A stretch of DNA of 7,905 nucleotides from Inquilinus sp039594555 (lineage in GTDB: Bacteria > Pseudomonadota > Alphaproteobacteria > DSM-16000 > Inquilinaceae), in NCBI RefSeq assembly GCF_039594555.1, contig NZ_JBCNNF010000318.1, positions 1-7,905 of the forward strand, written 5' to 3'. Below the pieces are notes generated by a model, which searched no databases, was not told where the DNA came from, and saw only the letters and a program-made list of their open reading frames with translations. The position numbers were made by a program, and so were the translations under genes. This document shows positions 1 through 6,755 of this stretch, piece after piece; position 1 is the first letter of the stretch; every line of letters starts with the position of its first letter.

Positions 1-53
1 ATGGGTACCGCCCCGACTGGCGGTTCCGATCTCAAGACTGGAAGGTTCGACCC

Positions 54-530
54 ATGTCCGCTCGTCTCGACTACGCCGCCATCGCCCCCGGTGCCATCAA
101 GGCCCAGTACGGCGTGCATCTCTACCTGGAGGGCTGCGGCCTGCCGATGACCCTGCAGGAGCTGATCTTCCTGCGCGTCTCGCAGATCAATGGCTGCGCC
201 TATTGCCTCGACATGCACGCCAAGGCCCTGCGCAAGGACGGCGAGGGCCAGCAGCGGCTGGACGCCGTCGCCGGCTGGCGCGAGGCGCACGGCCTGTTCA
301 GCGCCCGCGAGCGCGCGGCGCTGGCCTGGGCCGAGGCGCTGACCCTGGTGGCCGAGACCCGCCAGGTGCCGGACGCGATCTATGACGAGGTGAAGGCGCA
401 GTTCGGCGACCGCGAGCTGGTCGACCTGACGCTGGCCATCTGCTCGATCAACAGCTGGAACCGCCTGGCCGTGGGCTTCGCCCGGGGGCCGGAGCCGGAC
501 GAGCAGAGCCGGAAGGCGGCCGCGGCCTGA
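54..530 (+). CDS. AhpD-like / carboxymuconolactone decarboxylase family protein, copy 1
   Basis: A 158-residue cytoplasmic protein with the AhpD core motif CxxCxxxH (Cys48, Cys51, His55, in INGCAYCLDMH). Glu36 lies 12 residues before the first Cys, the same spacing as the Glu118-Cys130-Cys133-His137 relay of mycobacterial AhpD. Family members are small helical, usually oligomeric proteins that use the Cys pair for peroxide or other thiol-disulfide chemistry; the real substrate here is unknown. An extra Cys28 is shared with the next gene. The ATG at 54 has a good Shine-Dalgarno (GGAAGG, 40-45, 8 bases away). The next gene, 39 bases downstream, is a tandem paralogue with about 80% identical residues and no gaps. 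The two are probably co-transcribed up to the terminator at 1069-1100. There is no sign of a LysR-type oxyR gene or an ahpC beside it, so a role as AhpC reductase partner is not supported. Family assignment is firm, function is not. Confidence 0.92.
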   Translation: MSARLDYAAIAPGAIKAQYGVHLYLEGCGLPMTLQELIFLRVSQINGCAYCLDMHAKALRKDGEGQQRLDAVAGWREAHGLFSARERAALAWAEALTLVAETRQVPDAIYDEVKAQFGDRELVDLTLAICSINSWNRLAVGFARGPEPDEQSRKAAAA

Positions 531-541
531 CATCCGCCGGT

Positions 542-554
542 TCCGATCATCGGA
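542..554. repeat. Short perfect palindrome between the AhpD-like genes
   Basis: TCCGAT-C-ATCGGA is a 6+1+6 inverted repeat in the 39-base gap between the two genes, just upstream of the second ribosome binding site. A near-copy of its right half (GATCATCCGA) follows at 559-568. It could be a small operator or only chance in GC-rich DNA. Its loop is too small for a useful RNA hairpin. Confidence 0.3.
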
Positions 555-569
555 CGGAGATCATCCGAC

Positions 570-1046
570 ATGTCCAAGCGTCTCGACTGGGCTGCCGCGG
601 CCCCCGGCGCCCTGAAGGCGCAGTACGGCGTGCACGTGTATCTGGAAAGCTGCGGCCTGCCCAAGACCCTGCTGCTGCTGGTCGACCTGCGCGTGTCGCA
701 GATCAATGGCTGTGCCTTCTGCCTCGACATGCACGCCAGGAGCCTGCGCGAGGCGGGGGAAGGCCAGCAGCGGCTGGACTGCCTGGCAGGCTGGCGGGAG
801 GCGCACGGCCTGTACAGCGCCCGTGAGCAGGCGGCGCTGGCCTGGGCCGAAGCGCTGACCCTGGTGGCCGATACACGGCAGGTGCCGGATGCGATCTACG
901 CGGCGGTGAAGGCGCAGTTCGACGAGCGCGAGCTGGTCGACCTGACCCTGGCCGTATGCTCGATCAACAGCTGGAACCGGCTGGCGGTGGGCTTCGGCAA
1001 GGGGCCGGAGCCGGATGGCGCCAGCCGCGAGGCGGCCGCGGCCTGA
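570..1046 (+). CDS. AhpD-like / carboxymuconolactone decarboxylase family protein, copy 2
   Basis: A 158-residue tandem paralogue of the preceding gene. By hand count 127 of 158 residues match, with no gaps. It keeps Cys48, Cys51 and His55 (INGCAFCLDMH) and Cys28. Around residues 35-39, however, the first copy's QELIF has become LLLVD. The glutamate corresponding to the AhpD proton-relay Glu is therefore leucine here, while an aspartate appears three residues later at 39. That suggests altered chemistry or a changed partner role, possibly as the other half of a mixed oligomer; this is inference. The start at 570 is preceded by GGAGA (556-560), spacing 9. It is followed by a strong intrinsic terminator. 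Both genes end in the same Ala-rich tail. The reading frame is intact and codon use matches its neighbours, so this is not a pseudogene. Confidence 0.92.
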   Translation: MSKRLDWAAAAPGALKAQYGVHVYLESCGLPKTLLLLVDLRVSQINGCAFCLDMHARSLREAGEGQQRLDCLAGWREAHGLYSAREQAALAWAEALTLVADTRQVPDAIYAAVKAQFDERELVDLTLAVCSINSWNRLAVGFGKGPEPDGASREAAAA

Positions 1047-1068
1047 CGTTCCGCCGGTCTGCGGGCTC

Positions 1069-1100
1069 CGGCGGGCGGCTTCGGCCGCCCGTCGCTTTTT
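1069..1100 (+). terminator. Intrinsic terminator after the AhpD-like pair
   Basis: An 11-pair stem (1069-1079 with 1084-1094, one G-U pair) is capped by the very stable C(UUCG)G tetraloop at 1080-1083. One C and then TTTTT (1096-1100) follow. It lies 22 bases after the stop codon of the second AhpD-like gene and separates that unit from panBC. This is the clearest terminator in the window. Confidence 0.9.
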
Positions 1101-1118
1101 CACGGCGTGACATCCGGC

Positions 1119-1147
1119 TTGCCTCGACGGATTTTGCACTGCAGCAT
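1119..1147 (+). promoter_or_regulatory. Weak candidate promoter for panBC
   Basis: TTGCCT (1119-1124) and CAGCAT (1142-1147) are separated by exactly 17 bases in the only gap between the upstream terminator and panB. The -35 matches the consensus at 4 of 6 bases, but the -10 at only 3 of 6. Position supports a promoter somewhere in 1101-1180; this exact assignment is tentative. Confidence 0.25.
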
Positions 1148-1160
1148 CCCGGGTCCGGGA
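1147..1160. promoter_or_regulatory. Dyad in the panB leader
   Basis: TCCCGG-GT-CCGGGA is a perfect 6+2+6 inverted repeat. It overlaps the end of the candidate -10 box and lies about 35 bases before the panB start. It could be an operator, but GC-rich palindromes of this size arise often by chance. Confidence 0.2.
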
Positions 1161-1180
1161 CGACAGAGCCCGTACCGACC

Positions 1181-1185
1181 GGGAG
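1181..1185 (+). promoter_or_regulatory. Ribosome binding site supporting the GTG start of panB
   Basis: GGGAG lies 9 bases before the GTG at 1195. No in-frame ATG nearby would retain the conserved N-terminal strand (RRITIPQLRARKG), so this site favours the GTG start. Confidence 0.6.
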
Positions 1186-1194
1186 TGAACCGAG

Positions 1195-2019
1195 GTGAGC
1201 GTTTCCGCGCCGATCCGGCGCATCACGATCCCGCAGCTCCGCGCCCGCAAGGGGCAGGAGCCGATCGTGGTGCTGACCGCCTACACCGCGCCGATGGCCC
1301 GGGTGCTGGACCCGCATGTCGACGCGCTGCTGGTCGGCGACAGCCTGGGCATGGTGGTGCACGGGCTGGACAGCACGGTCGGCGTCACGCTGGAGATGAT
1401 GGCGCTGCACACCGCCGCGGTCCGCCGCGGCTCGGCCCGGGCGGCGATCATCGCCGACCTGCCCTTCGGCAGCTACCAGGCCTCGCCGCGCGACGCCTTC
1501 GCCGCCTCCGCCCGGCTGCTGGCCGAGGGCGCGTCGGCGGTGAAGCTGGAGGGCGGGGAGGAGATGGCGGAGACGGTGGCCTTCCTGGTCACCCGCGGCG
1601 TCCCGGTGATGGGCCATGTCGGGCTGCTGCCGCAATCCGTCAACGTGCTGGGCGGCTACAATGCCCGCGGCCGGTCGGCGGAGGAGGCGGCGCGCATCAT
1701 GGCGGCGGCGAAGGCGATCGCCGCGGCCGGGGCCTTCTCGCTGGTGATCGAGGGCACGGTCGAGCCGCTGGCCCGCCGGATCACCGAGGAGGTGCCGGTC
1801 CCCACCATCGGCATCGGCGCGTCGGCGGCCTGCGACGGTCAGGTGCTGGTGGTCGACGACATGCTGGGCCTGACCGGTGCCGGCACGCCGCGCTTCGTCC
1901 GCCGCTATGCCGAGCTGGAGGCCGCGATCACCGAGGCGGCGACGGGCTTCGCCGCCGATGTCCGCGCCCGGCGCTTCCCGGGGCCCGAGCATGTCTTCGC
2001 CGAGAAGAAGCCGTCATGA
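1195..2019 (+). CDS. panB: 3-methyl-2-oxobutanoate hydroxymethyltransferase (ketopantoate hydroxymethyltransferase)
   Basis: Transfers a hydroxymethyl group from 5,10-methylene-tetrahydrofolate to 2-oxoisovalerate to make ketopantoate, the first committed step of pantothenate synthesis; cytoplasmic. It is 274 residues, a normal length for this (beta/alpha)8-barrel enzyme. The hallmark segments are present in order: the VGDSLGMVVHG loop with metal ligand Asp49, Asp88 in IADLPFGSY, Lys117 and Glu119 in AVKLEGG, the GHVGLLPQSVNVLGGY segment (140-155), and Glu186 in LVIEG, equivalent to the catalytic Glu181 of the E. coli enzyme. Translation starts at GTG. Its stop overlaps the panC start (ATGA), so the two are translationally coupled. 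PanE, the reductase that makes pantoate between the PanB and PanC steps, is not in this window. Identification is secure. Confidence 0.98.
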   Translation: MSVSAPIRRITIPQLRARKGQEPIVVLTAYTAPMARVLDPHVDALLVGDSLGMVVHGLDSTVGVTLEMMALHTAAVRRGSARAAIIADLPFGSYQASPRDAFAASARLLAEGASAVKLEGGEEMAETVAFLVTRGVPVMGHVGLLPQSVNVLGGYNARGRSAEEAARIMAAAKAIAAAGAFSLVIEGTVEPLARRITEEVPVPTIGIGASAACDGQVLVVDDMLGLTGAGTPRFVRRYAELEAAITEAATGFAADVRARRFPGPEHVFAEKKPS

Positions 2020-2858
2020 CCGCCGAGATCGCTACCCCCGTGATCGCCCGCAGCGTGGCCGAGCTGCGCGCCGCCGTGTCCGGCTGGCGCCGCGCCGGCG
2101 ACCGCATCGGCCTGGTGCCGACCATGGGCGCGCTGCATGAGGGCCACCTGGCCCTGGCCGCGGCGCTGCGCCGGGCTGGCGCCGACCGGATTCTGTTCAG
2201 CATCTTCGTCAACCCGACCCAGTTCGCCCCGAACGAGGATTTCAGCCGTTATCCGCGGCGCGAGGCGGAGGACCTGGCCAAGCTGGCCGCGACCGGCGCC
2301 GACCTTGCCTATCTGCCGGCGGTGGGAGAGATCTACCCGGAGGGTTTCGCCTTCTCGATCGTGCCGTCCGGCCCGATCGTCGCCGATCTCGAGGCGGCGG
2401 TGCGGCCCGGCCATTTCGCCGGCGTGGCGACGGTGGTGGCGAAGCTGCTGATCCAGGCGGCGCCGGACCTCGCCGCCTTCGGCGAGAAGGACTACCAGCA
2501 GCTGCTGCTGGTGCGCCGGCTGGTGCGCGACCTGGACCTGCCCACCGAGATCCTGCCGGTGCCGACGGTGCGCGACCGCGACGGCCTGGCCCTGTCCTCG
2601 CGCAACGCCTATCTCGGCACGCCGCAGCTGGCGGTGGCCCGGCGGCTCAACCGCATCCTGGCGGAGATCGCGGCCGACCCGTCGCTGCTGGCCGCGGGGC
2701 CGGACCGGCTGCGCGACGCCGGCTTCGACGCGGTCGACTATCTGGTGCTGCGCGACGCTGAGACCCTGGCCGAGCCGGCGCCCGGCCGGCCGCGGCGGCT
2801 GATCGCCGCGGTCCGGCTCGGCGCCACGCGCCTGCTCGACAACCTGCCCGTGCCTTAG
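2016..2858 (+). CDS. panC: Pantothenate synthetase (pantoate-beta-alanine ligase)
   Basis: Joins D-pantoate and beta-alanine with ATP, through a pantoyl-adenylate intermediate, to give pantothenate; cytoplasmic. It is 280 residues, as usual for the family. Visible signatures are the nucleotidyltransferase HxGH motif in VPTMGALHEGHLAL (His41, His44), the FVNPTQFAPNEDFSRYPR pantoate-binding loop (Gln69), RPGHFAGVATVV (130-141), FGEKDYQQL (155-163) and DGLALSSRN (189-197, the KMSKS-like loop). The open frame runs far upstream through panB, but homology to PanC begins only at the ATG at 2016, which overlaps the panB stop by four bases. It is the last gene of the plus-strand unit and ends 10 bases short of a convergent lipoprotein gene, with no convincing terminator between. 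Identification is secure. Confidence 0.98.
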   Translation: MTAEIATPVIARSVAELRAAVSGWRRAGDRIGLVPTMGALHEGHLALAAALRRAGADRILFSIFVNPTQFAPNEDFSRYPRREAEDLAKLAATGADLAYLPAVGEIYPEGFAFSIVPSGPIVADLEAAVRPGHFAGVATVVAKLLIQAAPDLAAFGEKDYQQLLLVRRLVRDLDLPTEILPVPTVRDRDGLALSSRNAYLGTPQLAVARRLNRILAEIAADPSLLAAGPDRLRDAGFDAVDYLVLRDAETLAEPAPGRPRRLIAAVRLGATRLLDNLPVP

Positions 2859-2868
2859 GCGGGCCGCC

Positions 2869-3087
2869 TTACTTCGCCGGCGGCGTCTGGGTCTGGGCCG
2901 GGTCCTGCTGGCCGGTCAGCGACGAGGGCGGGGCCGACAGCGGCTGGCGCTGGATCGGCTCGGCCGGGACCGCCGGCGGCGCCGGCTCGCCCTGCATGAT
3001 CGGGCGGTCGATCGGGATCTCGTCCGAGCCGCAGGCGGCGAGGGTCAGGAGGGACAGGCCGGCAGCGGCCAGGATCAGGCGGGTCAT
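2869..3087 (-). CDS. Small proline-rich lipoprotein, hypothetical
   Basis: A 72-residue protein with a classical lipoprotein signal: MTRLI, then a hydrophobic core, then the lipobox LAAC with Cys19 as the lipidated residue. The mature part is about 54 residues, rich in Pro, Gln and Ala (many PAPP, PAEP and TPPAK segments), so it is probably unstructured and anchored to a membrane. Ser20-Asp21 follow Gly-free after the GS pair; an Asp at +2 is the E. coli inner-membrane retention signal, but here +2 is Gly, which would favour the outer membrane if that rule applies. The ATG at 3087 was chosen because GAGGGAG sits 5 bases upstream and the signal peptide begins there; a longer frame reaching into the upstream repeat is not credible. 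It lacks the CGxKGP motif of LptM-type lipoproteins. It lies downstream of mdh but is separated from it by a repeat/terminator. Function unknown. Confidence 0.72.
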   Translation of the reverse strand: MTRLILAAAGLSLLTLAACGSDEIPIDRPIMQGEPAPPAVPAEPIQRQPLSAPPSSLTGQQDPAQTQTPPAK

Positions 3088-3197
3088 GGGCACTCCCTCG
3101 ATCGTTCCACGGGGCGCGCACTCTAGCCAGATGGGCCGGCCGAGGCGAGGGGGCACGCTGCCGCGTGATTGCGGCGGAAATCGGCAGGGCGAGCCCC

Positions 3198-3232
3198 AAA
3201 AACTGGCATGCCCGGGCTTGACCCGGGCATGC
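3198..3232 (-). terminator. Probable intrinsic terminator for mdh, formed by hairpin 1 of the repeat
   Basis: Read on the minus strand, the 11-pair hairpin at 3232-3206 is followed by CAG and then TTTTT (complement of AAAAA at 3198-3202). It lies about 65 bases after the mdh stop codon and before the lipoprotein start, so it probably ends the mdh transcript. The three bases between stem and T-run make it slightly imperfect. Confidence 0.6.
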
Positions 3233-3277
3233 AGAAGGTGTCGACGCTCTCTGGATTGCCGGGTCAAGCCCGGCAAT
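3206..3277. repeat. Composite palindromic intergenic repeat (two inverted hairpins)
   Basis: Hairpin 1 is GCATGCCCGGG-CTTGA-CCCGGGCATGC (3206-3232, perfect 11-base arms). Hairpin 2 is ATTGCCGGG-TCAAG-CCCGGCAAT (3255-3277, perfect 9-base arms). The loops are reverse complements of each other, so the second hairpin is an inverted copy of the first's core (CCGGGCTTGACCCGG); 22 bases separate them. Read through, such elements encode the 'RVKPGNDR'-type peptide that recurs as a spurious product in many alphaproteobacterial genomes. From memory this resembles the RIME-type mosaic elements described in rhizobia. I recognise the pattern but cannot confirm the family here. Confidence 0.85.
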
Positions 3278-3295
3278 GACAGGTGGGCGGATGGC

Positions 3296-4258
3296 TCAGG
3301 CTGCCGATTCCATCAGCTTCTTGGTGGTCTCGACCAGGCCCTTGACCGCGGCGACCGACTTGTCGAAGGCGGCCTTCTCGTCGGCGGTGAACTGGACCTC
3401 GACGATCCGCTCGACGCCGCCGGCGCCGATCACCACCGGCACGCCGATGTAGAAGTCGCTGACACCGTACTGGCCGGTCAGGTAGGCGGCGCAGGGCAGC
3501 ACGCGCTTCTTGTCGCGCAGGTAGCTCTCGGCCATGGCGATGGCGGAAGAGGCGGGGGCGTAGAAGGCGCTGCCGGTCTTCAGGAGGCCGACGATCTCGG
3601 CACCGCCGTCGCGGGTGCGCTGGATGATCTGGTCCAGCTTCTCCTGCGAGGTCCAGCCCATCTTCACCAGGTCCGGCAGCGGGATGCCGGCGACGGTGGA
3701 GTAGCGGGCCAGCGGCACCATGGTGTCGCCATGGCCGCCCAGCACGAAGGCGGTGACGTCCTCGACCGAGACCTTGAACTCCTCGGCCAGGAAGTAGCGG
3801 AAGCGCGCCGAGTCGAGCACGCCGGCCATGCCGACCACCTTCTCCGGCTTCAGGCCCGAGACTTCGCGCAGCACGCCGACCATGGCGTCCAGCGGATTGG
3901 TGATGCAGATGACGAAGGCGTCCGGGGCGTACTGCTTGATGCCGGCGCCGACCGCCTGCATCACCTTGGTGTTGACGCCGATCAGGTCGTCGCGGCTCAT
4001 GCCCGGCTTGCGCGGCACGCCGGCGGTGACGATGACGACGTCCGCGCCCTCGATCGCTGAATAGTCGCTGCCGCCCTTGAGCACGGCATCGAAGCCCTCG
4101 ACCGGGGACGCCTCGGCGATGTCCAGCGCCTTGCCCTGCGGCACGCCGTCGACGACGTCGAACAGGGTGATGTCACCGAGCTCCTTGAGCCCGGCGAGAA
4201 GGGCGAGGGTACCACCGATCTGCCCGGCGCCGATGAGGGCGATCTTGTTGCGCGCCAT
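3296..4258 (-). CDS. mdh: Malate dehydrogenase, NAD-dependent, LDH-like type
   Basis: Oxidises malate to oxaloacetate with NAD+ in the TCA cycle; cytoplasmic. It is 320 residues, typical of the alphaproteobacterial tetrameric LDH-like MDH. The Rossmann motif GAGQIGG is at 10-16, with Asp34 at the end of beta-2, which selects NAD over NADP. The mobile substrate loop GVPRKPGMSR has Arg83 (the malate-specificity arginine position) and Arg89. Asn121 lies in ITNPLD. Asp149 and Arg152 are in LDSARFR, and the catalytic His176 is in GGHGDTMVP. GGAAGGA (complement of 4268-4274) supports the start. In many alphaproteobacteria mdh is followed by sucCD; here it is followed instead by a repeat/terminator and a small lipoprotein, so it is probably monocistronic. 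Identification is secure. Confidence 0.98.
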   Translation of the reverse strand: MARNKIALIGAGQIGGTLALLAGLKELGDITLFDVVDGVPQGKALDIAEASPVEGFDAVLKGGSDYSAIEGADVVIVTAGVPRKPGMSRDDLIGVNTKVMQAVGAGIKQYAPDAFVICITNPLDAMVGVLREVSGLKPEKVVGMAGVLDSARFRYFLAEEFKVSVEDVTAFVLGGHGDTMVPLARYSTVAGIPLPDLVKMGWTSQEKLDQIIQRTRDGGAEIVGLLKTGSAFYAPASSAIAMAESYLRDKKRVLPCAAYLTGQYGVSDFYIGVPVVIGAGGVERIVEVQFTADEKAAFDKSVAAVKGLVETTKKLMESAA

Positions 4259-4300
4259 GACGTGCCATCCTTCCGATGAGCAGCAGAAAAGACGGGCCCT

Positions 4301-4329
4301 GTCCTAGCGCTATTTCGCGGGTGCGGCAA
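4301..4329 (-). promoter_or_regulatory. Candidate mdh promoter
   Basis: On the minus strand, TTGCCG (complement of 4324-4329) and TAGGAC (complement of 4301-4306) are spaced by 17 bases and lie about 43 bases before the mdh start. The -35 matches at 4 of 6 bases and the -10 at 3 of 6. It is in the 148-base gap between the divergent mdh and PRC-barrel genes, where promoters for both must lie. I found no convincing plus-strand match. Confidence 0.3.
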
Positions 4330-4406
4330 GAACGGGTCGGCCCGTCGCGGGTTGATCCGGGCAAAGCGGTTGCCATCGGCGCGCTGCGCCCCAGATCAGG
4401 TCCACA

Positions 4407-4997
<591 letters not shown>

Positions 4998-5008
4998 CCG
5001 GCGGGCCG

Positions 5009-6277
5009 ATGGCGGGAAACGACGGGTTCGACCGAAGCGACGCGGCCACAGTCCCGGCCGAGGCAAGCGTGCCGCAGTCTTCGCGCGGCAGCCGGCGCGG
5101 GCTGGACTGGTTCGTGTTCTTCGTCGCCGATGTCCAGACCGGCTTCGGTGCCTTCGTCGCGGTGTTCCTGACGACGCAGCGCTGGACCCAGGTCGATATC
5201 GGCCTCGTCCTCACCGTCAGCGGCCTGGTCGGGCTGGTCGGCCAGGTGCCGCTCGGCGCCTTCGTCGACAGTGTGCGATCGGTACGGGCGACGGCCGCGG
5301 TGGCGCTGGCGGCGATCGGCGTCGCCGCCTTCGCCTTCGCCGCCTGGCCGATCTTCCCGGTCGTGCTGGCCTCGCGCGTGCTGCACGCCGCGGCCAGCTG
5401 CATCGTCAGCTTCGCCATCGTCTCGCTCAGCCTCGGCCTGGCAGGTCCTGCGGGGATGAGCGAGCGGCTGGGCCGCAACGCCGCCTTCGCCTCGGCCGGC
5501 ACCGGCATCGCCGCCGCCATCATGGGCTTGTGCGGTCAGTATTTGTCGACCCAGGCTGTGTTCTTCCTGGCGGCGGCGCTGGTGGTGCCGGCGCTGTTCG
5601 CGCTCATCCGGATCCGGCCGCAGGAGATCCGGCCGGCCCCGGTCCCGCCGCGGCGGGAGGGCAAGGGGCTGAAGGCGTCAGCCGCCGGCCTCGCCGTGCT
5701 GGCGCGCAACCGCACGCTGGTCATCTTCGCCGGCTGCATCGCCATGTTCCACCTGGCCAATGCGGCGATGCTGCCGCTCGCCGCCAGCATGGTGACGCTG
5801 CGCTCCAGCCAGGCGGCGACGCTGATGGTCGCGGCGGCGGTGATCGTGCCGCAGCTCACCGTCACCGTGCTGTCGCCCTGGATGGGCCGGGCGGCGCAGC
5901 GCTGGGGCCGGCGGCCGTTCCTGATCCTCGGCTTCGGCACGCTGGCGGTGCGCGCCTTCCTGTTCTCGCTGACCACCGACCCGCAGCTGCTGGTGGCCTT
6001 CCAGGTGCTGGACGGGGTGTCGGCCGCGGTGCTGGGCGTGCTGGTGCCGCTGACCGTCTCCGACGTCGCCCGCGGCAGCGGCCATTTCAACCTGGCCCAG
6101 GGGCTGGTCGGCTGCGCCATGGGCGTCGGCGCCTCGGTCAGCACGCTCCTGGCCGGCGTCGTCACCGACAGCTTCGGCAGCTACGCCGCCTTCACCGTCC
6201 TGGCGGCGGTGGCCGGGGCCGGGCTGGTCCTGATCACGCTGACGATGCCGGAGACGCGGCCGGCGGAGAGCCGCTAA
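5009..6277 (+). CDS. MFS family transporter
   Basis: An inner-membrane protein of 422 residues with the alternating hydrophobic segments of a 12-helix major facilitator. The first helix is around 34-55 (WFVFFVADVQTGFGAF). The loop 2-3 signature GAFVDSVRSVR is at 83-93, and its counterpart in the second half, MGRAAQRWGRRP, at 292-303. The central cytoplasmic loop is around 205-225 and rich in Pro and Arg. Substrate cannot be read from the sequence; drug/metabolite efflux (DHA1-like) is the default guess. The start is uncertain: the ATG at 5009 has only a weak GGCGGG three bases away, whereas the in-frame GTG at 5069 has GAGG five bases upstream and would remove 20 hydrophilic residues. It follows the PRC-barrel gene by 11 bases. 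Its stop overlaps the convergent thioesterase gene by four bases. Confidence 0.9.
   Translation: MAGNDGFDRSDAATVPAEASVPQSSRGSRRGLDWFVFFVADVQTGFGAFVAVFLTTQRWTQVDIGLVLTVSGLVGLVGQVPLGAFVDSVRSVRATAAVALAAIGVAAFAFAAWPIFPVVLASRVLHAAASCIVSFAIVSLSLGLAGPAGMSERLGRNAAFASAGTGIAAAIMGLCGQYLSTQAVFFLAAALVVPALFALIRIRPQEIRPAPVPPRREGKGLKASAAGLAVLARNRTLVIFAGCIAMFHLANAAMLPLAASMVTLRSSQAATLMVAAAVIVPQLTVTVLSPWMGRAAQRWGRRPFLILGFGTLAVRAFLFSLTTDPQLLVAFQVLDGVSAAVLGVLVPLTVSDVARGSGHFNLAQGLVGCAMGVGASVSTLLAGVVTDSFGSYAAFTVLAAVAGAGLVLITLTMPETRPAESR
5060..5071 (+). promoter_or_regulatory. Alternative ribosome binding site and GTG start for the MFS gene
   Basis: GAGG (5060-5063), five bases and then an in-frame GTG (5069) offer a better initiation signal than the ATG at 5009. 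The resulting protein would begin VPQSSRGSRRGLDWF, a normal short basic N-terminus for an MFS protein. Confidence 0.4.
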
Positions 6278-6693
6278 AGCTCCGGCGCGAAACGGGTGCG
6301 CAGCTCCTCCGGGATCGGGAAGGACTGGCGCGTCTCCAGGTCGAACATCGCACTCACCGTCTCCGCCGTCGCGTGGCAGCGGTCGCCGATGAACAGCGCC
6401 TGGGCGTAGGTGAAGGACTTGCCGCCCAGCTTCACCATGCGGGTGCCGATACGGACGTCGTTCGGCCAGGTCAGCTCGCGCAGGAAGTTCATGGTGATGC
6501 GCACCACCACGGCACCGCGGCTCTTGCCCAGATGGATGCCGGCATCGCGGAAGAAGTGCAGCCGCGCCGTCTCGAAATAGACGCCATAGGCGTTGTTGTT
6601 CACATGGCCCAGCGCGTCGGTGTCGGAATAGCGCACGCGCTCCTCCGCCCAATGCGGGTAGGAGGCGGGGTCGGTCGGGTCGAACTCGGTCAT
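6274..6693 (-). CDS. Acyl-CoA thioesterase, hotdog fold (4HBT/YbgC-like)
   Basis: A 139-residue single-domain hotdog-fold protein, the usual length for this family, which hydrolyses acyl-CoA thioesters in the cytoplasm. The signature RYSDTDALGHVNNNAY (21-36) places the expected catalytic Asp at Asp26 by comparison with Asp18 of E. coli YbgC. The long helix (Phe40-Ala51) and the strands FLRELTWPNDVRIGTRMVKLG follow as in the family. Substrate range (short, medium or aromatic acyl-CoA) is not readable. It is not next to tol-pal genes, so it is not the ybgC of that cluster. GGAGAG (complement of 6698-6703) sits 4 bases before the start. It is divergent from the cupin gene, sharing a 144-base gap, and overlaps the transporter gene tail-to-tail by 4 bases. 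Confidence 0.93.
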   Translation of the reverse strand: MTEFDPTDPASYPHWAEERVRYSDTDALGHVNNNAYGVYFETARLHFFRDAGIHLGKSRGAVVVRITMNFLRELTWPNDVRIGTRMVKLGGKSFTYAQALFIGDRCHATAETVSAMFDLETRQSFPIPEELRTRFAPEL

Positions 6694-6755
6694 TCTGCTC
6701 TCCGGACAGGCTGCCCGCGAGATAGACCCGAATCGGCGACAGAGGGAAGACGTGG

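Larger units (their letters stand above)
21..1058 (+). repeat. Tandem gene duplication unit, period about 517 bases
   Basis: The two AhpD-like genes sit in a head-to-tail duplication whose flanks still match. CGGTTCCGATC occurs at 21-31 and again at 538-548, 22-23 bases before each start codon. A related block (TCCGCCGGT) follows each stop codon, at about 533-541 and 1050-1058. The start codons are 516 bases apart. Protein divergence of about 20% says the duplication is old, with both copies kept under selection. Confidence 0.75.

Noticed and set aside
54..1046. Calling the tandem genes ahpD itself or pcaC
   Set aside because: No ahpC, oxyR or protocatechuate genes are adjacent, and the motifs are shared by the whole superfamily, so no symbol is justified.
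964..1992. A 342-codon minus-strand open frame opposite panB
   Set aside because: It is antisense to a clearly functional panB, rich in Arg, Gly, His and Asp as expected of a GC-rich shadow frame, and crosses the terminator region. No recognisable domain.
1107..2015. An upstream extension of the panC frame through panB (583 codons in all)
   Set aside because: The extension translates to Gly/Arg/Ala-rich sequence with no homology. PanC similarity starts at ATG 2016, coupled to the panB stop.
2857..2869. AGGCGG-G-CCGCCT palindrome between panC and the lipoprotein gene, as a bidirectional terminator
   Set aside because: A one-base loop means only about five usable pairs, and there is no T-run on either strand.
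2996..4060. A 354-codon plus-strand frame opposite mdh
   Set aside because: Shadow of mdh. It also reads the palindromic repeat as the familiar spurious RVKPGNDR peptide.
4291..4346. GACGGGCC...GGCCCGTC inverted repeat and the ACGGG-TCGG-CCCGT hairpin in the mdh leader, as a riboswitch or attenuator
   Set aside because: Arms are short and GC-only, there is no alternative structure with a T-run, and no known riboswitch consensus is recognisable.
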